Source: an aff. Roholtiella sp. LEGE 12411
Lineage (GTDB): Bacteria > Cyanobacteriota > Cyanobacteriia > Cyanobacteriales > Nostocaceae
DNA length: 47,196 nucleotides
Reading direction: 5' to 3'
NCBI RefSeq assembly: GCF_015206995.1
Contig: NZ_JADEXR010000037.1
Coordinates: 1 to 47,196, forward strand
Part shown: positions 17,381 through 26,869 of the stretch, in pieces
Layout: each line of letters starts with the position of its first letter
How positions within the stretch are numbered: the first letter of the stretch is position 1
Translations under genes and position numbers: made by a program
Notes under the pieces: model-generated
Database searches by the model: none
The model's input: the letters and a program-made list of their open reading frames with translations, nothing else
Told to the model about the DNA's origin: nothing

Positions 17381-20300
17381 ATGAATACCAAACTAGCAAT
17401 CAACTTACTCACTGAAAATTCCAATAATTTGAGCAATACTTTAGCTGCATTAGGTTTATTGAGCAATGGGGAAACTATTTCTTCCCTCCAGCTAAAGGTT
17501 AAAGAAAGTATTGAAACAGCCTTTGAGACGCATCAACAGTTAAGCAGTAACCTTAATACAGTTGAAGGTAAGTTAGGACAGATAGAAAATGAGTTGTCGT
17601 TGGCGCTCAGTAATCAGGACATTGAGCAAGTACGTCTAGCCAATTTACAAAAGCAACAGAATGAATTAGAAATTACGATTCAGAGTTTACAGGATCGTAA
17701 GCAGATAATTTCTGCAAATGGGGATAGTAAGAAGACGGAAATTAAAGCTGAAATTAAGGCTATTAAGGCGAATATTGCCATAACTGAGACTGAGGTGGTG
17801 GCACTTCAACAGCAGATTGTTGATGGCTTGACATTGGTTGCCAGTTATGAGTCATTTGTTCAGCAGGCTCAAACGTCTCAGGAGCAGGCTAATTACCATA
17901 ATCAGTATGTCCAGAAGTGGGTGAAGGTGGGAGAGAAGAAGAAACGCTCTGGAGGACATGACGATATATATGGCTGGGTGACGGATACGGAGCAGGTAAA
18001 TCTGCGAGATTCTTTTCAGCAACAGGCGAATCAATTTAATCAACAGGCTGCTAGTATTCTGGGTCAAGTAGATAGTTTTAAGGAGTCTTTGCCTGTTTTA
18101 GAGGAAACGAAAAATAGTAAAACGGATCAGGTTTGGCTCTATTACCATGAGCTAGAGGCTAAAAATAATCTGTTGTCTTTTGCGAGTAACCAAAGTGGGA
18201 ATGATTTGGCGTTATTGGATTTGCAGTTGAGTCAGTCACAGACGGATTTGATGCAGTTAAAGGATGCCGACATTCCGAGTCAAAAGGTGCTTGTATATAG
18301 TACAACTCAGCGTGTGACTCAGGTGCAGTCTGAGTTGGATCAATTTAAAACACAGAAGGTGTCTGCTCAACAGGATTTAGATACGTTTGTTGAAAATAAT
18401 AAGGAGTTATTAACAACGGATTTGTCTTTGAATTTGTTGCAGGATTCTATTACTCAGGTTCAGGTAAAAATTACGAGTTTACAGGAGAATTTAGCGCAAC
18501 CGAATCAATCTACAGATATTTTAAATGGGTTAACTCAGACATTAGGTCTTGAGCAGGGTAAGTTAGAAAAGTTAAAGCAACAGTATCAATTGTTTGCTTT
18601 GGAAGCTTTAGAGGTTAATCAGGGGCGTTTGGAGTCTCTGAATGGTCAGCTTGCAGCAGAAACTTCAACAAATAATGCGGTGCAGGTAAATACGATTGGG
18701 GGCTATGTGGCTTTGCTTCCCCAGTTTGTCCAACAGTTAACGGAGTTAAGTGATGTTTGGGCAGAAAATCTCAAGGATAATCATCAATTTACGGTTGATG
18801 TTAATAATTTATTCCAGTTAAATTTAACAAATTTTGAGGGTATAGCTGGTTATATTGAGGGTAATTTAGCTGATCCATATAGTGATTATGTATTGAATGG
18901 GATTCAGTTGGATGAAGCTATTGCCATTCAGGATGCTCAGGTTAAGTATCAGGATGCTTTAGCAAAAACTGTAGATGATTTGGGAGAAAATATTGAACTT
19001 CAGAAGAAGTCCGTTGAACAAACAGAGTTATTATCAACGCAATTGACTCATATTTCACAGTTAAGAAGTTTGGACACACAATTCGCTACCTTACAAAATG
19101 AGTATGTAATATTTAATCAGCAGTGGCATAATTTATCGACGTATTATAACGAAAAATTAAGCATTAGTCAGCAAAAAGAACAGCAATTAGCCAAAAGTCA
19201 AGAAGAATATTCTAAAAAAATGGAAGAATATCAAAAGGCTAAGAAAACTAAAATATCTTTCGGTCGTATCCCTATAGTTACATTAACATCAAGAATTCAA
19301 AAGCAAATTGTAGTTATTGAAAAAGCGATTACAGACCTCAAGCAAGAGTTGCAAATCGCACAAAGCAATGAAAACTCAGCTTTACAATCTCTTCAACAAT
19401 TGGAATTGCAACGATTTACATTAGATGAAAGGTTTAATCAGTTAAGTCCGTTACTTGTTAACGAATTGACAAAAGAAATTACCAATGAAACTCAAAAATT
19501 AATCATTGAAATTGATTTAACCAATGATCAGCAAGAGCAATGGATAGAAACCTATTTACAGAAATACATTCAGCAAAAAGAGAGCAATATTACAGGAACT
19601 CTTAATGGTTCAAGTCAGATTAATGCTCTCGAAAATCTACGATTAGAAATTGCACACCTAACCTTACAAACGGAAAAAAATCCCGACAAAGTTCAAAATT
19701 TTTTACAGGAGTACGAAGCAGGCGACAAAACAGCTACGACTCTACAAACTCTTCGTAAAAAATATTTCCCCGAACTCAACCAAGCGACAACTCTTGCTAA
19801 ACTTCAAACACAAATCAACAAAGAAATCAGTCAATCTCAACAACAAATTGAAGGGCTGAAAGCAGACATCACCCAAAAACAAGCTCAATCCGCCGCCGCC
19901 CTCTCCCAAGCCGATTGGTATGAACAACAAGCTGCAACCCATTGGCAACTTAGTCGCAAAGCTGGCCCCACCTGGACAGAAGAACGCAAAGCAAAAGGCA
20001 AATCAGGAAGCAGTAAAACCATTACTGTCACCCACGTTGATCATGATTGGATCATCTGGGATACATACACCAACCAAGCCGTTAGCCTACGGGAACAATC
20101 TGCCAACCTACTCAAAGGCATCGCCACCAACACCACCAACCAAAACACAGCCACTGACATCCTCACTCAATGGCAAGCTGCCAGTGCGGTTGCTGACCAA
20201 ACCGCCCTCACTCAAGCTGATTTAATCGCCCTCCTCAACCAACTCGACGCAAATCGCCAACTCAACGGCGACAAAAAACAACAAATCGCCGACTGGGAAA

Positions 20301-23300
20301 CACTTCTGCCCACTCTGCAAAGTCAACTGCAACAGGCAATCCAAGACGCAGAAATTGCCAAAAATAATGTCACCCAAGAATGGACAGAATACGAAACCAG
20401 CCAGCATGACTATCAAATTGCCCTCGCCGATGTTTTTACCCGTCGCGCCGAACTGCAAAGCCAGGGGCAAATCCTGCTACAGGAAATCAATAATGTTGAC
20501 GAGTGGGTAAAGCAACAAAACACTCTCCTGGGTGACGAAATCACTCAGGTTGCAACCCTGATCACCGAACTCAAAACTCAACGCGATCATATTCCCGACC
20601 TTGAGAATGACGCGCAAACAGTCACCACTCTGCAAGTATTACTAGACGAATCCATCCAACTCCTCACCCAAAAACAAATCGTCCTCAGTGCCGAACAAAG
20701 CACCTTCACCCAAAAACAAACTCTCCTCGAAACCCAGAAAAAAGTCATCGAAACCCAATATCAACTTCTCGATGCCTACCTAGAAAATCCTGATAAAGAT
20801 ACCAGTAATCTCGAAAAACTCCTCACTGATACTCGCGTGACTCTGGCTGAAATCCAAAAACTAGCTGAAAAAGCCGAAGCCAGCAGCAACGCTTTAACTG
20901 CGGTGATCGAGGATGTGCAAGTCTCGCTCTTATTACAAAACGATAAATATCTCAGTGCTATCAAAGATAAACAAAAAACCCTACAAGACCTGCTCCAGTC
21001 TACCGAACTCAAAGAAAACGATACCCTCAAAGCTACCCAAAAACAACTCGAACTCAACAATTTGCAAACGCAACTGCTCGGTATCCTCAAACAAGCCAAC
21101 GATGCCGGCAGCCAAGAAGCGGCTAAACTGCTAGAAGTTGCCAGTTATAACGACTTTGCCACTGTTGCCGAACTCTATCACCGCGACTATCAGGATCTGG
21201 CGACTGATCAAGGCGGTAGTTGCTCCGGTGGTATTGCTCGTCCTGAAGACATTCAACTAGCCAACTATTACTACGGCGAAATGCTGAAATATCGGCAACT
21301 CAAAAGCGAAGCCGAACAGCAAGTCACTCAATTTACCCAACTACGTACCCAAGCCGAAAGTCAGGCGGCTGCTCTCCAACAACAACAAACCCTCGCTGCT
21401 CAAGAATTAGCCCTTCTTCAGCAAGGTATAGGTAATAATCAAGACCAGATTAACGCCAAACAAGAAGAACTGGCGATCGCTCAATTCCGAGTTGATGCTC
21501 TTTCTCAACTACGAAACTGGACAGAACAAACCCAGGTGCAACTGCTATCCGTCGAACAACTGAATTTAGCCCAGGCTCAACTTGAACAAGAGATTGCTAA
21601 AAACCGTCAATATTTAATTGACGATGCTGTTACAGCCCAACTCAATAAACAACGCCTCGATATCGAACGCGATCGCCAGATTGCTATCGTTAAACTCGAA
21701 CAACTAAACCAACTTAAAACCGAAGAAGCACTACAAACGGCAATCAATAATCTGCGTTCCGATTTAGGGGTCAATCCCATTGCAGAGATTATTCAACTCG
21801 CGGACTATAAAGGGCAATTGGCAGGTATTTTAGCCGAGATTGAAGACCTGAAACAAACACAACCTAGCTTACCTGAAGCAACCAAAACCCTTTTAGATAA
21901 TACCATTCAGGACATTCACACAGCCCTACAAGGGAAAGAAATCCTGATCATTCAGGACAATTTACTCAAAAGTGCCAATGCCCTGATTGAACAGTCCAAT
22001 ATACTCAAGGCAGATGTCGCTAAACTTCAGCAGGAGGAACAGCGTTATTTAGACCTGTTAACCCAATCACAAACCGATCTTCAAGGTGCAACTAAAGTTC
22101 TCTACGATGAAATCCAAAAATCGGCGGTCTTAGACTCAGAAAAAACTCTGCTGAATGCCCAAAATCTAGAGATTCTCTACGAAATTGGCTATGCTCAAGG
22201 AGCGGTTGATCTGTCCAGCGACTTAGCGAAACAAGCTAAAGAGATTCTCGAACAAGTTATTGCAGGACGGATTGAAGAGCGCAAAGCACGGGAAAAGGCA
22301 GCTTTTAACGAGATTTTTGGCACGGTTACGTTGGTTATTAGTGCTGTTGCCGCAGTTCTCACTGCCGGAGCCTCTTTAGCCGTTAATGCTGCCACAACAG
22401 GATTATCTGGTGCTGCCGCCACAGCTGCCGCCGCTAACGCAACTGTTTTAGGCGTATCAGTTAGCACCATTTCCTCTATTGCTACTACTCTTAAGACCAT
22501 TAGCTCTACCCTGAGTATAGTCCAAGCAGCCTACAATAAAGACTGGTCAACGGTTATTTTCAAAGTCGGTTTATCTTTTGCTGATGGTTTAAAAGACATT
22601 GCTGGACTGTCTTCTAATACCGTTAATACTCTCAAAACGTCTCTTAATACTGCCTATGCTGCCTATAAAGGAGGAGATTCGATTGGTACTTTATTAGGCG
22701 CAATTCAGGGTATTGGAGCGATCGCTGCTGATGGTGTTGATTTAAGTGATTTATCCCAGGTTTCCAATCTCAAAACTTTTTTAATTACCACTTCCCAAAT
22801 TTCCACCGTCGTTCATGCAGGTATTCAGGCGATCGAAGATGGCGATATTCTTCAAGGCATTCAGGCATTGGGTCAGTCTTTGGGAACAATCAGCAAGAAT
22901 TTTGGTTTAGGACTAGAAGAAGCCGCTAAAGCCAAATTAGAAGATTTAACGGGTTTAGAATGGCAAAAACTCGATCAAATTATTGATTTAGGTGGTAACG
23001 CCTACAATGCCATTACAAATAAAGATTGGATTGATCTGGTTAAAGCTATTGGGGGAACAGTTAAAATCATTGATGAAGGTTTTGCCCTAAAAATAGACAA
23101 TCAAGGTCAAACGGCTCTAAAAACATTAACAGGGCTAGAATGGTCAGAGTTTGAGAAGATTGTTGATGCCTCCCAAACCCTACGAGTGGCAATTAAAGCC
23201 AAAAATATTACTGATATTTCTGTCGCTCTCAATGATTTGTCAAAGGTTTGGGTCACTGATGACGAACTTAATAGTAAGTTAGTTACAGCGTTCGGTTTAG

Positions 23301-25720
23301 ATTGGCAAGATTTAACCGATATTGCTAAAACAGGAGATATTCTGATTCCAGCCATTCGCAATGACAATACCGAAGCTTGGGTGAAAGCAACGGGTGATTT
23401 CCTAACTACTTGGGAATCTAACACTGCCTTTCAGAAACATCTCAAAGACACGAGCAATCTGGAATGGACAGAATTTAAACAGTTAGTGGCGATTGGACAA
23501 ACCGTTGTAGTAGCGGTTGATCAACGGAGTATTAATGCTTGGGTAGATGCGCTAAAAACTACCTTAGATTGGGCTTTAAAGGATACATCCTTCGATAATC
23601 AAAAAGTCAAGCAAATTATCAGTACCGCCCAACAAATCAACAATGCCGACAGCTGGGTTACGGCGGTAGATCAACTTTTAGGCGTGGCAGAAGATGCAAC
23701 AGCCTTACGCAATAAACTGCGTGAAATTACAGGGGTTACTTGGGCTGAGTTCAAACAAATTATTAATGCTGGCCAGGCGATCGCCACTGCCATTGAGAAG
23801 GGCAATTTTACTAATTGGGGAGATGCCCTCAAAACGACTCTGAATATTTGGGTTAATGATGCCATCTTACAAGAAAAAATTGAAACCACCACCGGACTCA
23901 AGTGGGAACAATTAACCCGTATTGGTTCGACCTATGAAGCCCTGCGTCAAGCGGATGAAGGTGGTGATGCAACCAGTTGGTTTAAGGCTGCCGATCAGAT
24001 TTTAATTCTCTGGGAAAAAGATACTACTCTCCAAAATCAAGTCAAAACCTTAACTAATTTAGACTGGCAAGAACTAAAAAACCTCGTGGCGATCGGCAAA
24101 ACAATTGATACGGCCATTGATCAAAAAACCTATGACGCTTGGCGGGATGCTCTTAAACAAACGGTCAACTTCTGGGTTACTGACCAAACATTAAATCAAT
24201 CCTTAGAAAGTTTAATTGGCTTAAATTGGAATCAACTCGACAAAATTGGTCAAGCCAGCGATGCTTTATACAAAGCCTACGGGAAAGCTGACAAAATTAT
24301 TGATCAAGCCTTGGAAAGTAATAACTACCAAGATTGGCTAAATGGGATCAAAGATGTTTATCAGCTTTGGAAAGATGATCCGATTCTGCGTCAAAAAGCA
24401 ACCGATGCAGGCAAAGTTATTTGGAGTGAGGTTGAAGGAATCTTCAAAGCGGAAAACACTTTAGATACCAAAAATCGTCGAGAGACCATTCAAACCAATA
24501 TCCAAGACACGATAAGCACCATAGAAACAACCTTCCAACAAAAATTAGAGTCAAGTATTGGTCTATCTTGGACACAGGTAAAAGCAGTTGCTCAATCGGG
24601 TCAAATTATTGCCAAGGCGATCGCAGATAATCAAACCGAGCAATGGATTCAAGCCAGTGATGAAATTTTAAGTATTTGGGAAAAAGATAGTCAATTGCGT
24701 GAGGTTCTCAAAGATAAATATAATATTGACTGGACAAACATCAAAGCGAGTGTTGGTTCAGGTCAAAATCTGGCCAAAGCCGTTCAAGCTAATACTGTAC
24801 CCGCCTGGGGAACGGCTCTACAAAATATCATTAATATTTGGGCTGAGACTACGACCTTAACGCCCCAACAGCAAGATAAACTGCAACAAACCAATAATCT
24901 TGTTAATCAAGTTAAAGCAAGTAATAATTCTCAGGATTGGTTAGCCGTTACGAATCAAGTTATTGATTTATGGAAAGATGAAACGGCTTTCCAAATCCAG
25001 CTACAACAAAATAACCAATTATCTTGGCAAGATATTAGCAATAGTGTTAAATCAGGTCAAGTTCTGGCACTGGAGCAAAATGGACTAGAACAATGGCTTG
25101 GCAATCTAAAGAATGTTGTTGAAATCTGGAAATCCGATCCCGAAATTAAGACTATTGTTGAAAATATCTCCGACCTGAATTGGCAATCTCTCAGTAATGC
25201 TATTAATTACAATAGTGTTACTGCTAATTTTATTAACGGCGATGATAATAACAATAACCTTGTTGGAACAGCAGAAAATGACTATATTGATGCCAAAAAC
25301 GGTAATGATTACCTCGATGGTGGTATCGGCGATGACTTAATGATTGGTGGCACTGGTAATGATATTCTAGTTGGTGGTTTTGGTAGCGATTACTTAACCG
25401 GTGGTACTGGCAACGATAAACTCTATCTAGGTGATAAAGATGGTGTTGTTGATATCGTTAACTATGCCTTCGGTGATGGTGCAGATACTCTTTATCAGTT
25501 TGTGCGTGGTGTCGGTGGCGATCAAATTCAATTTACAGGGATTACGAATATTGATGTAGTAACATTAGGTACTAGTACTTTACTGCGTTTGGGTGATGGT
25601 ACTATTGGCAATGCTGGTTTTGGTACAGGTGAGTTATTAGTTAAATTATCCGGCACATCTGGCTTTAGTGATACTGATGTGAATGTCAACCTTTTAGGTA
25701 CTAATTTTTTATTCAGTTAG
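17381..25720 (+). CDS. Giant coiled-coil / 54-residue-repeat / RTX protein
   Basis: The single 2779-residue frame has four zones. Residues 1-1640 are mostly Gln/Glu/Lys-rich coiled coil, interrupted by two similar non-helical modules near 165-230 (KKRSGGHDD, GWVTDTEQ) and 850-910 (KGKSGSSK, HDWIIWDTYT). Residues about 1645-1705 are hydrophobic and Ala-rich (TLVISAVAAVLTAGASLAV). Residues about 1850-2610 contain at least 12 modules anchored by G/N-L-x-W, with Trp at 1861, 1921, 1975, 2029, 2121, 2175, 2229, 2283, 2397, 2451, 2549 and 2601; many are exactly 54 apart. Residues 2617-2779 hold RTX nonapeptides (GGTGNDILVGGFGSD) and a tail ending in hydrophobic FLFS. There is no Sec signal. RTX families are exported by type I secretion, but no such transporter is in the window. 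The only Cys I noticed is near 1282. I know no named family for the whole. Confidence 0.85.
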   Translation: MNTKLAINLLTENSNNLSNTLAALGLLSNGETISSLQLKVKESIETAFETHQQLSSNLNTVEGKLGQIENELSLALSNQDIEQVRLANLQKQQNELEITIQSLQDRKQIISANGDSKKTEIKAEIKAIKANIAITETEVVALQQQIVDGLTLVASYESFVQQAQTSQEQANYHNQYVQKWVKVGEKKKRSGGHDDIYGWVTDTEQVNLRDSFQQQANQFNQQAASILGQVDSFKESLPVLEETKNSKTDQVWLYYHELEAKNNLLSFASNQSGNDLALLDLQLSQSQTDLMQLKDADIPSQKVLVYSTTQRVTQVQSELDQFKTQKVSAQQDLDTFVENNKELLTTDLSLNLLQDSITQVQVKITSLQENLAQPNQSTDILNGLTQTLGLEQGKLEKLKQQYQLFALEALEVNQGRLESLNGQLAAETSTNNAVQVNTIGGYVALLPQFVQQLTELSDVWAENLKDNHQFTVDVNNLFQLNLTNFEGIAGYIEGNLADPYSDYVLNGIQLDEAIAIQDAQVKYQDALAKTVDDLGENIELQKKSVEQTELLSTQLTHISQLRSLDTQFATLQNEYVIFNQQWHNLSTYYNEKLSISQQKEQQLAKSQEEYSKKMEEYQKAKKTKISFGRIPIVTLTSRIQKQIVVIEKAITDLKQELQIAQSNENSALQSLQQLELQRFTLDERFNQLSPLLVNELTKEITNETQKLIIEIDLTNDQQEQWIETYLQKYIQQKESNITGTLNGSSQINALENLRLEIAHLTLQTEKNPDKVQNFLQEYEAGDKTATTLQTLRKKYFPELNQATTLAKLQTQINKEISQSQQQIEGLKADITQKQAQSAAALSQADWYEQQAATHWQLSRKAGPTWTEERKAKGKSGSSKTITVTHVDHDWIIWDTYTNQAVSLREQSANLLKGIATNTTNQNTATDILTQWQAASAVADQTALTQADLIALLNQLDANRQLNGDKKQQIADWETLLPTLQSQLQQAIQDAEIAKNNVTQEWTEYETSQHDYQIALADVFTRRAELQSQGQILLQEINNVDEWVKQQNTLLGDEITQVATLITELKTQRDHIPDLENDAQTVTTLQVLLDESIQLLTQKQIVLSAEQSTFTQKQTLLETQKKVIETQYQLLDAYLENPDKDTSNLEKLLTDTRVTLAEIQKLAEKAEASSNALTAVIEDVQVSLLLQNDKYLSAIKDKQKTLQDLLQSTELKENDTLKATQKQLELNNLQTQLLGILKQANDAGSQEAAKLLEVASYNDFATVAELYHRDYQDLATDQGGSCSGGIARPEDIQLANYYYGEMLKYRQLKSEAEQQVTQFTQLRTQAESQAAALQQQQTLAAQELALLQQGIGNNQDQINAKQEELAIAQFRVDALSQLRNWTEQTQVQLLSVEQLNLAQAQLEQEIAKNRQYLIDDAVTAQLNKQRLDIERDRQIAIVKLEQLNQLKTEEALQTAINNLRSDLGVNPIAEIIQLADYKGQLAGILAEIEDLKQTQPSLPEATKTLLDNTIQDIHTALQGKEILIIQDNLLKSANALIEQSNILKADVAKLQQEEQRYLDLLTQSQTDLQGATKVLYDEIQKSAVLDSEKTLLNAQNLEILYEIGYAQGAVDLSSDLAKQAKEILEQVIAGRIEERKAREKAAFNEIFGTVTLVISAVAAVLTAGASLAVNAATTGLSGAAATAAAANATVLGVSVSTISSIATTLKTISSTLSIVQAAYNKDWSTVIFKVGLSFADGLKDIAGLSSNTVNTLKTSLNTAYAAYKGGDSIGTLLGAIQGIGAIAADGVDLSDLSQVSNLKTFLITTSQISTVVHAGIQAIEDGDILQGIQALGQSLGTISKNFGLGLEEAAKAKLEDLTGLEWQKLDQIIDLGGNAYNAITNKDWIDLVKAIGGTVKIIDEGFALKIDNQGQTALKTLTGLEWSEFEKIVDASQTLRVAIKAKNITDISVALNDLSKVWVTDDELNSKLVTAFGLDWQDLTDIAKTGDILIPAIRNDNTEAWVKATGDFLTTWESNTAFQKHLKDTSNLEWTEFKQLVAIGQTVVVAVDQRSINAWVDALKTTLDWALKDTSFDNQKVKQIISTAQQINNADSWVTAVDQLLGVAEDATALRNKLREITGVTWAEFKQIINAGQAIATAIEKGNFTNWGDALKTTLNIWVNDAILQEKIETTTGLKWEQLTRIGSTYEALRQADEGGDATSWFKAADQILILWEKDTTLQNQVKTLTNLDWQELKNLVAIGKTIDTAIDQKTYDAWRDALKQTVNFWVTDQTLNQSLESLIGLNWNQLDKIGQASDALYKAYGKADKIIDQALESNNYQDWLNGIKDVYQLWKDDPILRQKATDAGKVIWSEVEGIFKAENTLDTKNRRETIQTNIQDTISTIETTFQQKLESSIGLSWTQVKAVAQSGQIIAKAIADNQTEQWIQASDEILSIWEKDSQLREVLKDKYNIDWTNIKASVGSGQNLAKAVQANTVPAWGTALQNIINIWAETTTLTPQQQDKLQQTNNLVNQVKASNNSQDWLAVTNQVIDLWKDETAFQIQLQQNNQLSWQDISNSVKSGQVLALEQNGLEQWLGNLKNVVEIWKSDPEIKTIVENISDLNWQSLSNAINYNSVTANFINGDDNNNNLVGTAENDYIDAKNGNDYLDGGIGDDLMIGGTGNDILVGGFGSDYLTGGTGNDKLYLGDKDGVVDIVNYAFGDGADTLYQFVRGVGGDQIQFTGITNIDVVTLGTSTLLRLGDGTIGNAGFGTGELLVKLSGTSGFSDTDVNVNLLGTNFLFS

Positions 25721-25995
25721 CTGGTAGCCACCTGCATCCGTCTTTCTCACAAGCGCTGCGATCGCCTGACCAAAAATACCAAAGGCCAAGGAAAGTCTAT
25801 GTATAGAATAGGTATTAATTCTGTATTTCACGAGTCATCTGCGTGCCTCTTGCAAGATGGAGTTATCATTGCCGTTGCCGAAGAAGAACGCTTCAATCGC
25901 AAAAAACATGGAAAAAAAGCACGCTGCGATAAATTTGATGAACTGCCATTGCATTCCATTCATTACTGTCTGAAAACGGCAGGGATTGATTTGGA

Positions 25996-26018
25996 TTGGA
26001 CTTTGGACAAAAAAGAAG
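25996..26018 (+). repeat. Right copy of direct repeat
   Basis: TTGGACTTTGGACAAAAAA followed by GAAG differs from 14542-14563 only by one extra A. It begins within a few bases of the point where carbamoyltransferase homology ends. Confidence 0.6.
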
Positions 26019-26049
26019 ATACCCAACTTTTAAAAGAAGTCGGGTATCT
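26017..26049 (-). terminator. Intrinsic terminator of the NatA-like gene
   Basis: Read on the minus strand, AGATACCCGACTT pairs with AAGTTGGGTATCT around an A/T loop and is followed by TCTTCTTTTTTG. It lies 38 bp past the stop of the ABC ATPase gene. The right-hand 22-bp repeat supplies its T-rich tract. Confidence 0.8.
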
Positions 26050-26086
26050 ATGGTTTTCATTTTTAAATATATTTTTAGTTCACAAA

Positions 26087-26869
26087 TTATTTTCCTAAAT
26101 AGGCTTCTAGAACTTTCGGATTTGTCTGAATTTCTGCTGGTGTTCCGTCAGCTAAATTTTGCCCTTCCGCGAGCACCCAAACGCGATCGCATAAGGACAT
26201 AATGACATCCATATTGTGTTCAATAATCAGAAAAGTCATACCGTCAATCCGGTTCCAAGCGATAATGCGATCGCATATATCATCAATTAGTCTAGGATTC
26301 ACACCAGCTGCTGGTTCATCCAACAAAATTAACTTAGGATTAGTCATTAGCGCCCGTCCTATCTCTAGTAGTTTGCGTTGTCCACCAGACAAACTACCAG
26401 CATAGTCCTGTGCCTTTTTTGCCAAACCCACAGATTCCAACAGGAACATAGCCCGTTCTTGTAGTTGCTTTTCTTCCTTAGCAACAATGTGCGGTTGCAA
26501 CTGCACTTGCCAAAAGTTCTCACCTGTTTGTTTTTGCGCCGCCAGCAGCATATTTTCTAACACCGACAACCGCGAGAGAGTCCGGGCTACCTGAAAGGTA
26601 CGTACTACACCCTGCTGAGCGATTTGGTATGTTTGCAAGTCGTGAATCGGTTCGCCATCAAAAATCACTCGTCCTTTATCGGGGCGAATGAAGTTCGAGA
26701 GTAAATTAAATAAAGTAGTTTTACCAGCACCATTGGGGCCAATCAAGCCTGTAATGCTACCTTTAGTAACTTCAATTTTCGCGTCATTGACTGCTTTGAT
26801 ACCACCAAAGGTTTTACAAAGTCCAGTGGCTACCAACAGGGGAAGTTGAGATGATTGGTTATTTACCAA
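26087..26869 (-). CDS. Amino-acid ABC transporter ATP-binding protein (LivG/NatA type)
   Basis: This 260-residue ABC ATPase has Walker A GPNGAGKTTLFN at about 42-53, signature LSGGQRKLLEIGRAL, Walker B LILLDEPAAGVN and the switch His in FLIIEHNMDV. The LivG-type features (VRTFQVARTLSRLSVLENM, C-terminal EIQTNPKVLEAYLG) place it in the hydrophobic amino-acid transporter family. In Anabaena the neutral/hydrophobic amino-acid system NatABCDE uses such an ATPase. It overlaps the upstream permease gene by 11 bp, indicating translational coupling. The binding protein and second permease are not in this window. Confidence 0.9.
   Translation of the reverse strand: MVNNQSSQLPLLVATGLCKTFGGIKAVNDAKIEVTKGSITGLIGPNGAGKTTLFNLLSNFIRPDKGRVIFDGEPIHDLQTYQIAQQGVVRTFQVARTLSRLSVLENMLLAAQKQTGENFWQVQLQPHIVAKEEKQLQERAMFLLESVGLAKKAQDYAGSLSGGQRKLLEIGRALMTNPKLILLDEPAAGVNPRLIDDICDRIIAWNRIDGMTFLIIEHNMDVIMSLCDRVWVLAEGQNLADGTPAEIQTNPKVLEAYLGK

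Larger units (their letters stand above)
25799..26098 (+). pseudogene. Truncated NodU-family carbamoyltransferase
   Basis: Residues 1-65 (GINSVFHESSACLLQDG, AEEERFNRKKHGKKAR, HSIHYCLKTAGIDL) are the N terminus of a NodU/CmcH-type carbamoyltransferase, a family normally 500-600 residues long. After GIDL at about 25993 the frame runs into unrelated sequence: the right copy of the 22-bp direct repeat and then the terminator hairpin of the convergent ABC gene. The catalytic domain is gone. AAGGAAAG upstream of the ATG suggests it may still be translated. Confidence 0.8.

Noticed and set aside
20222-24000. Several antisense open frames within the giant gene
   Set aside because: They are shadows caused by biased codon use in the coiled-coil and repeat regions; none has a ribosome site or recognisable content.
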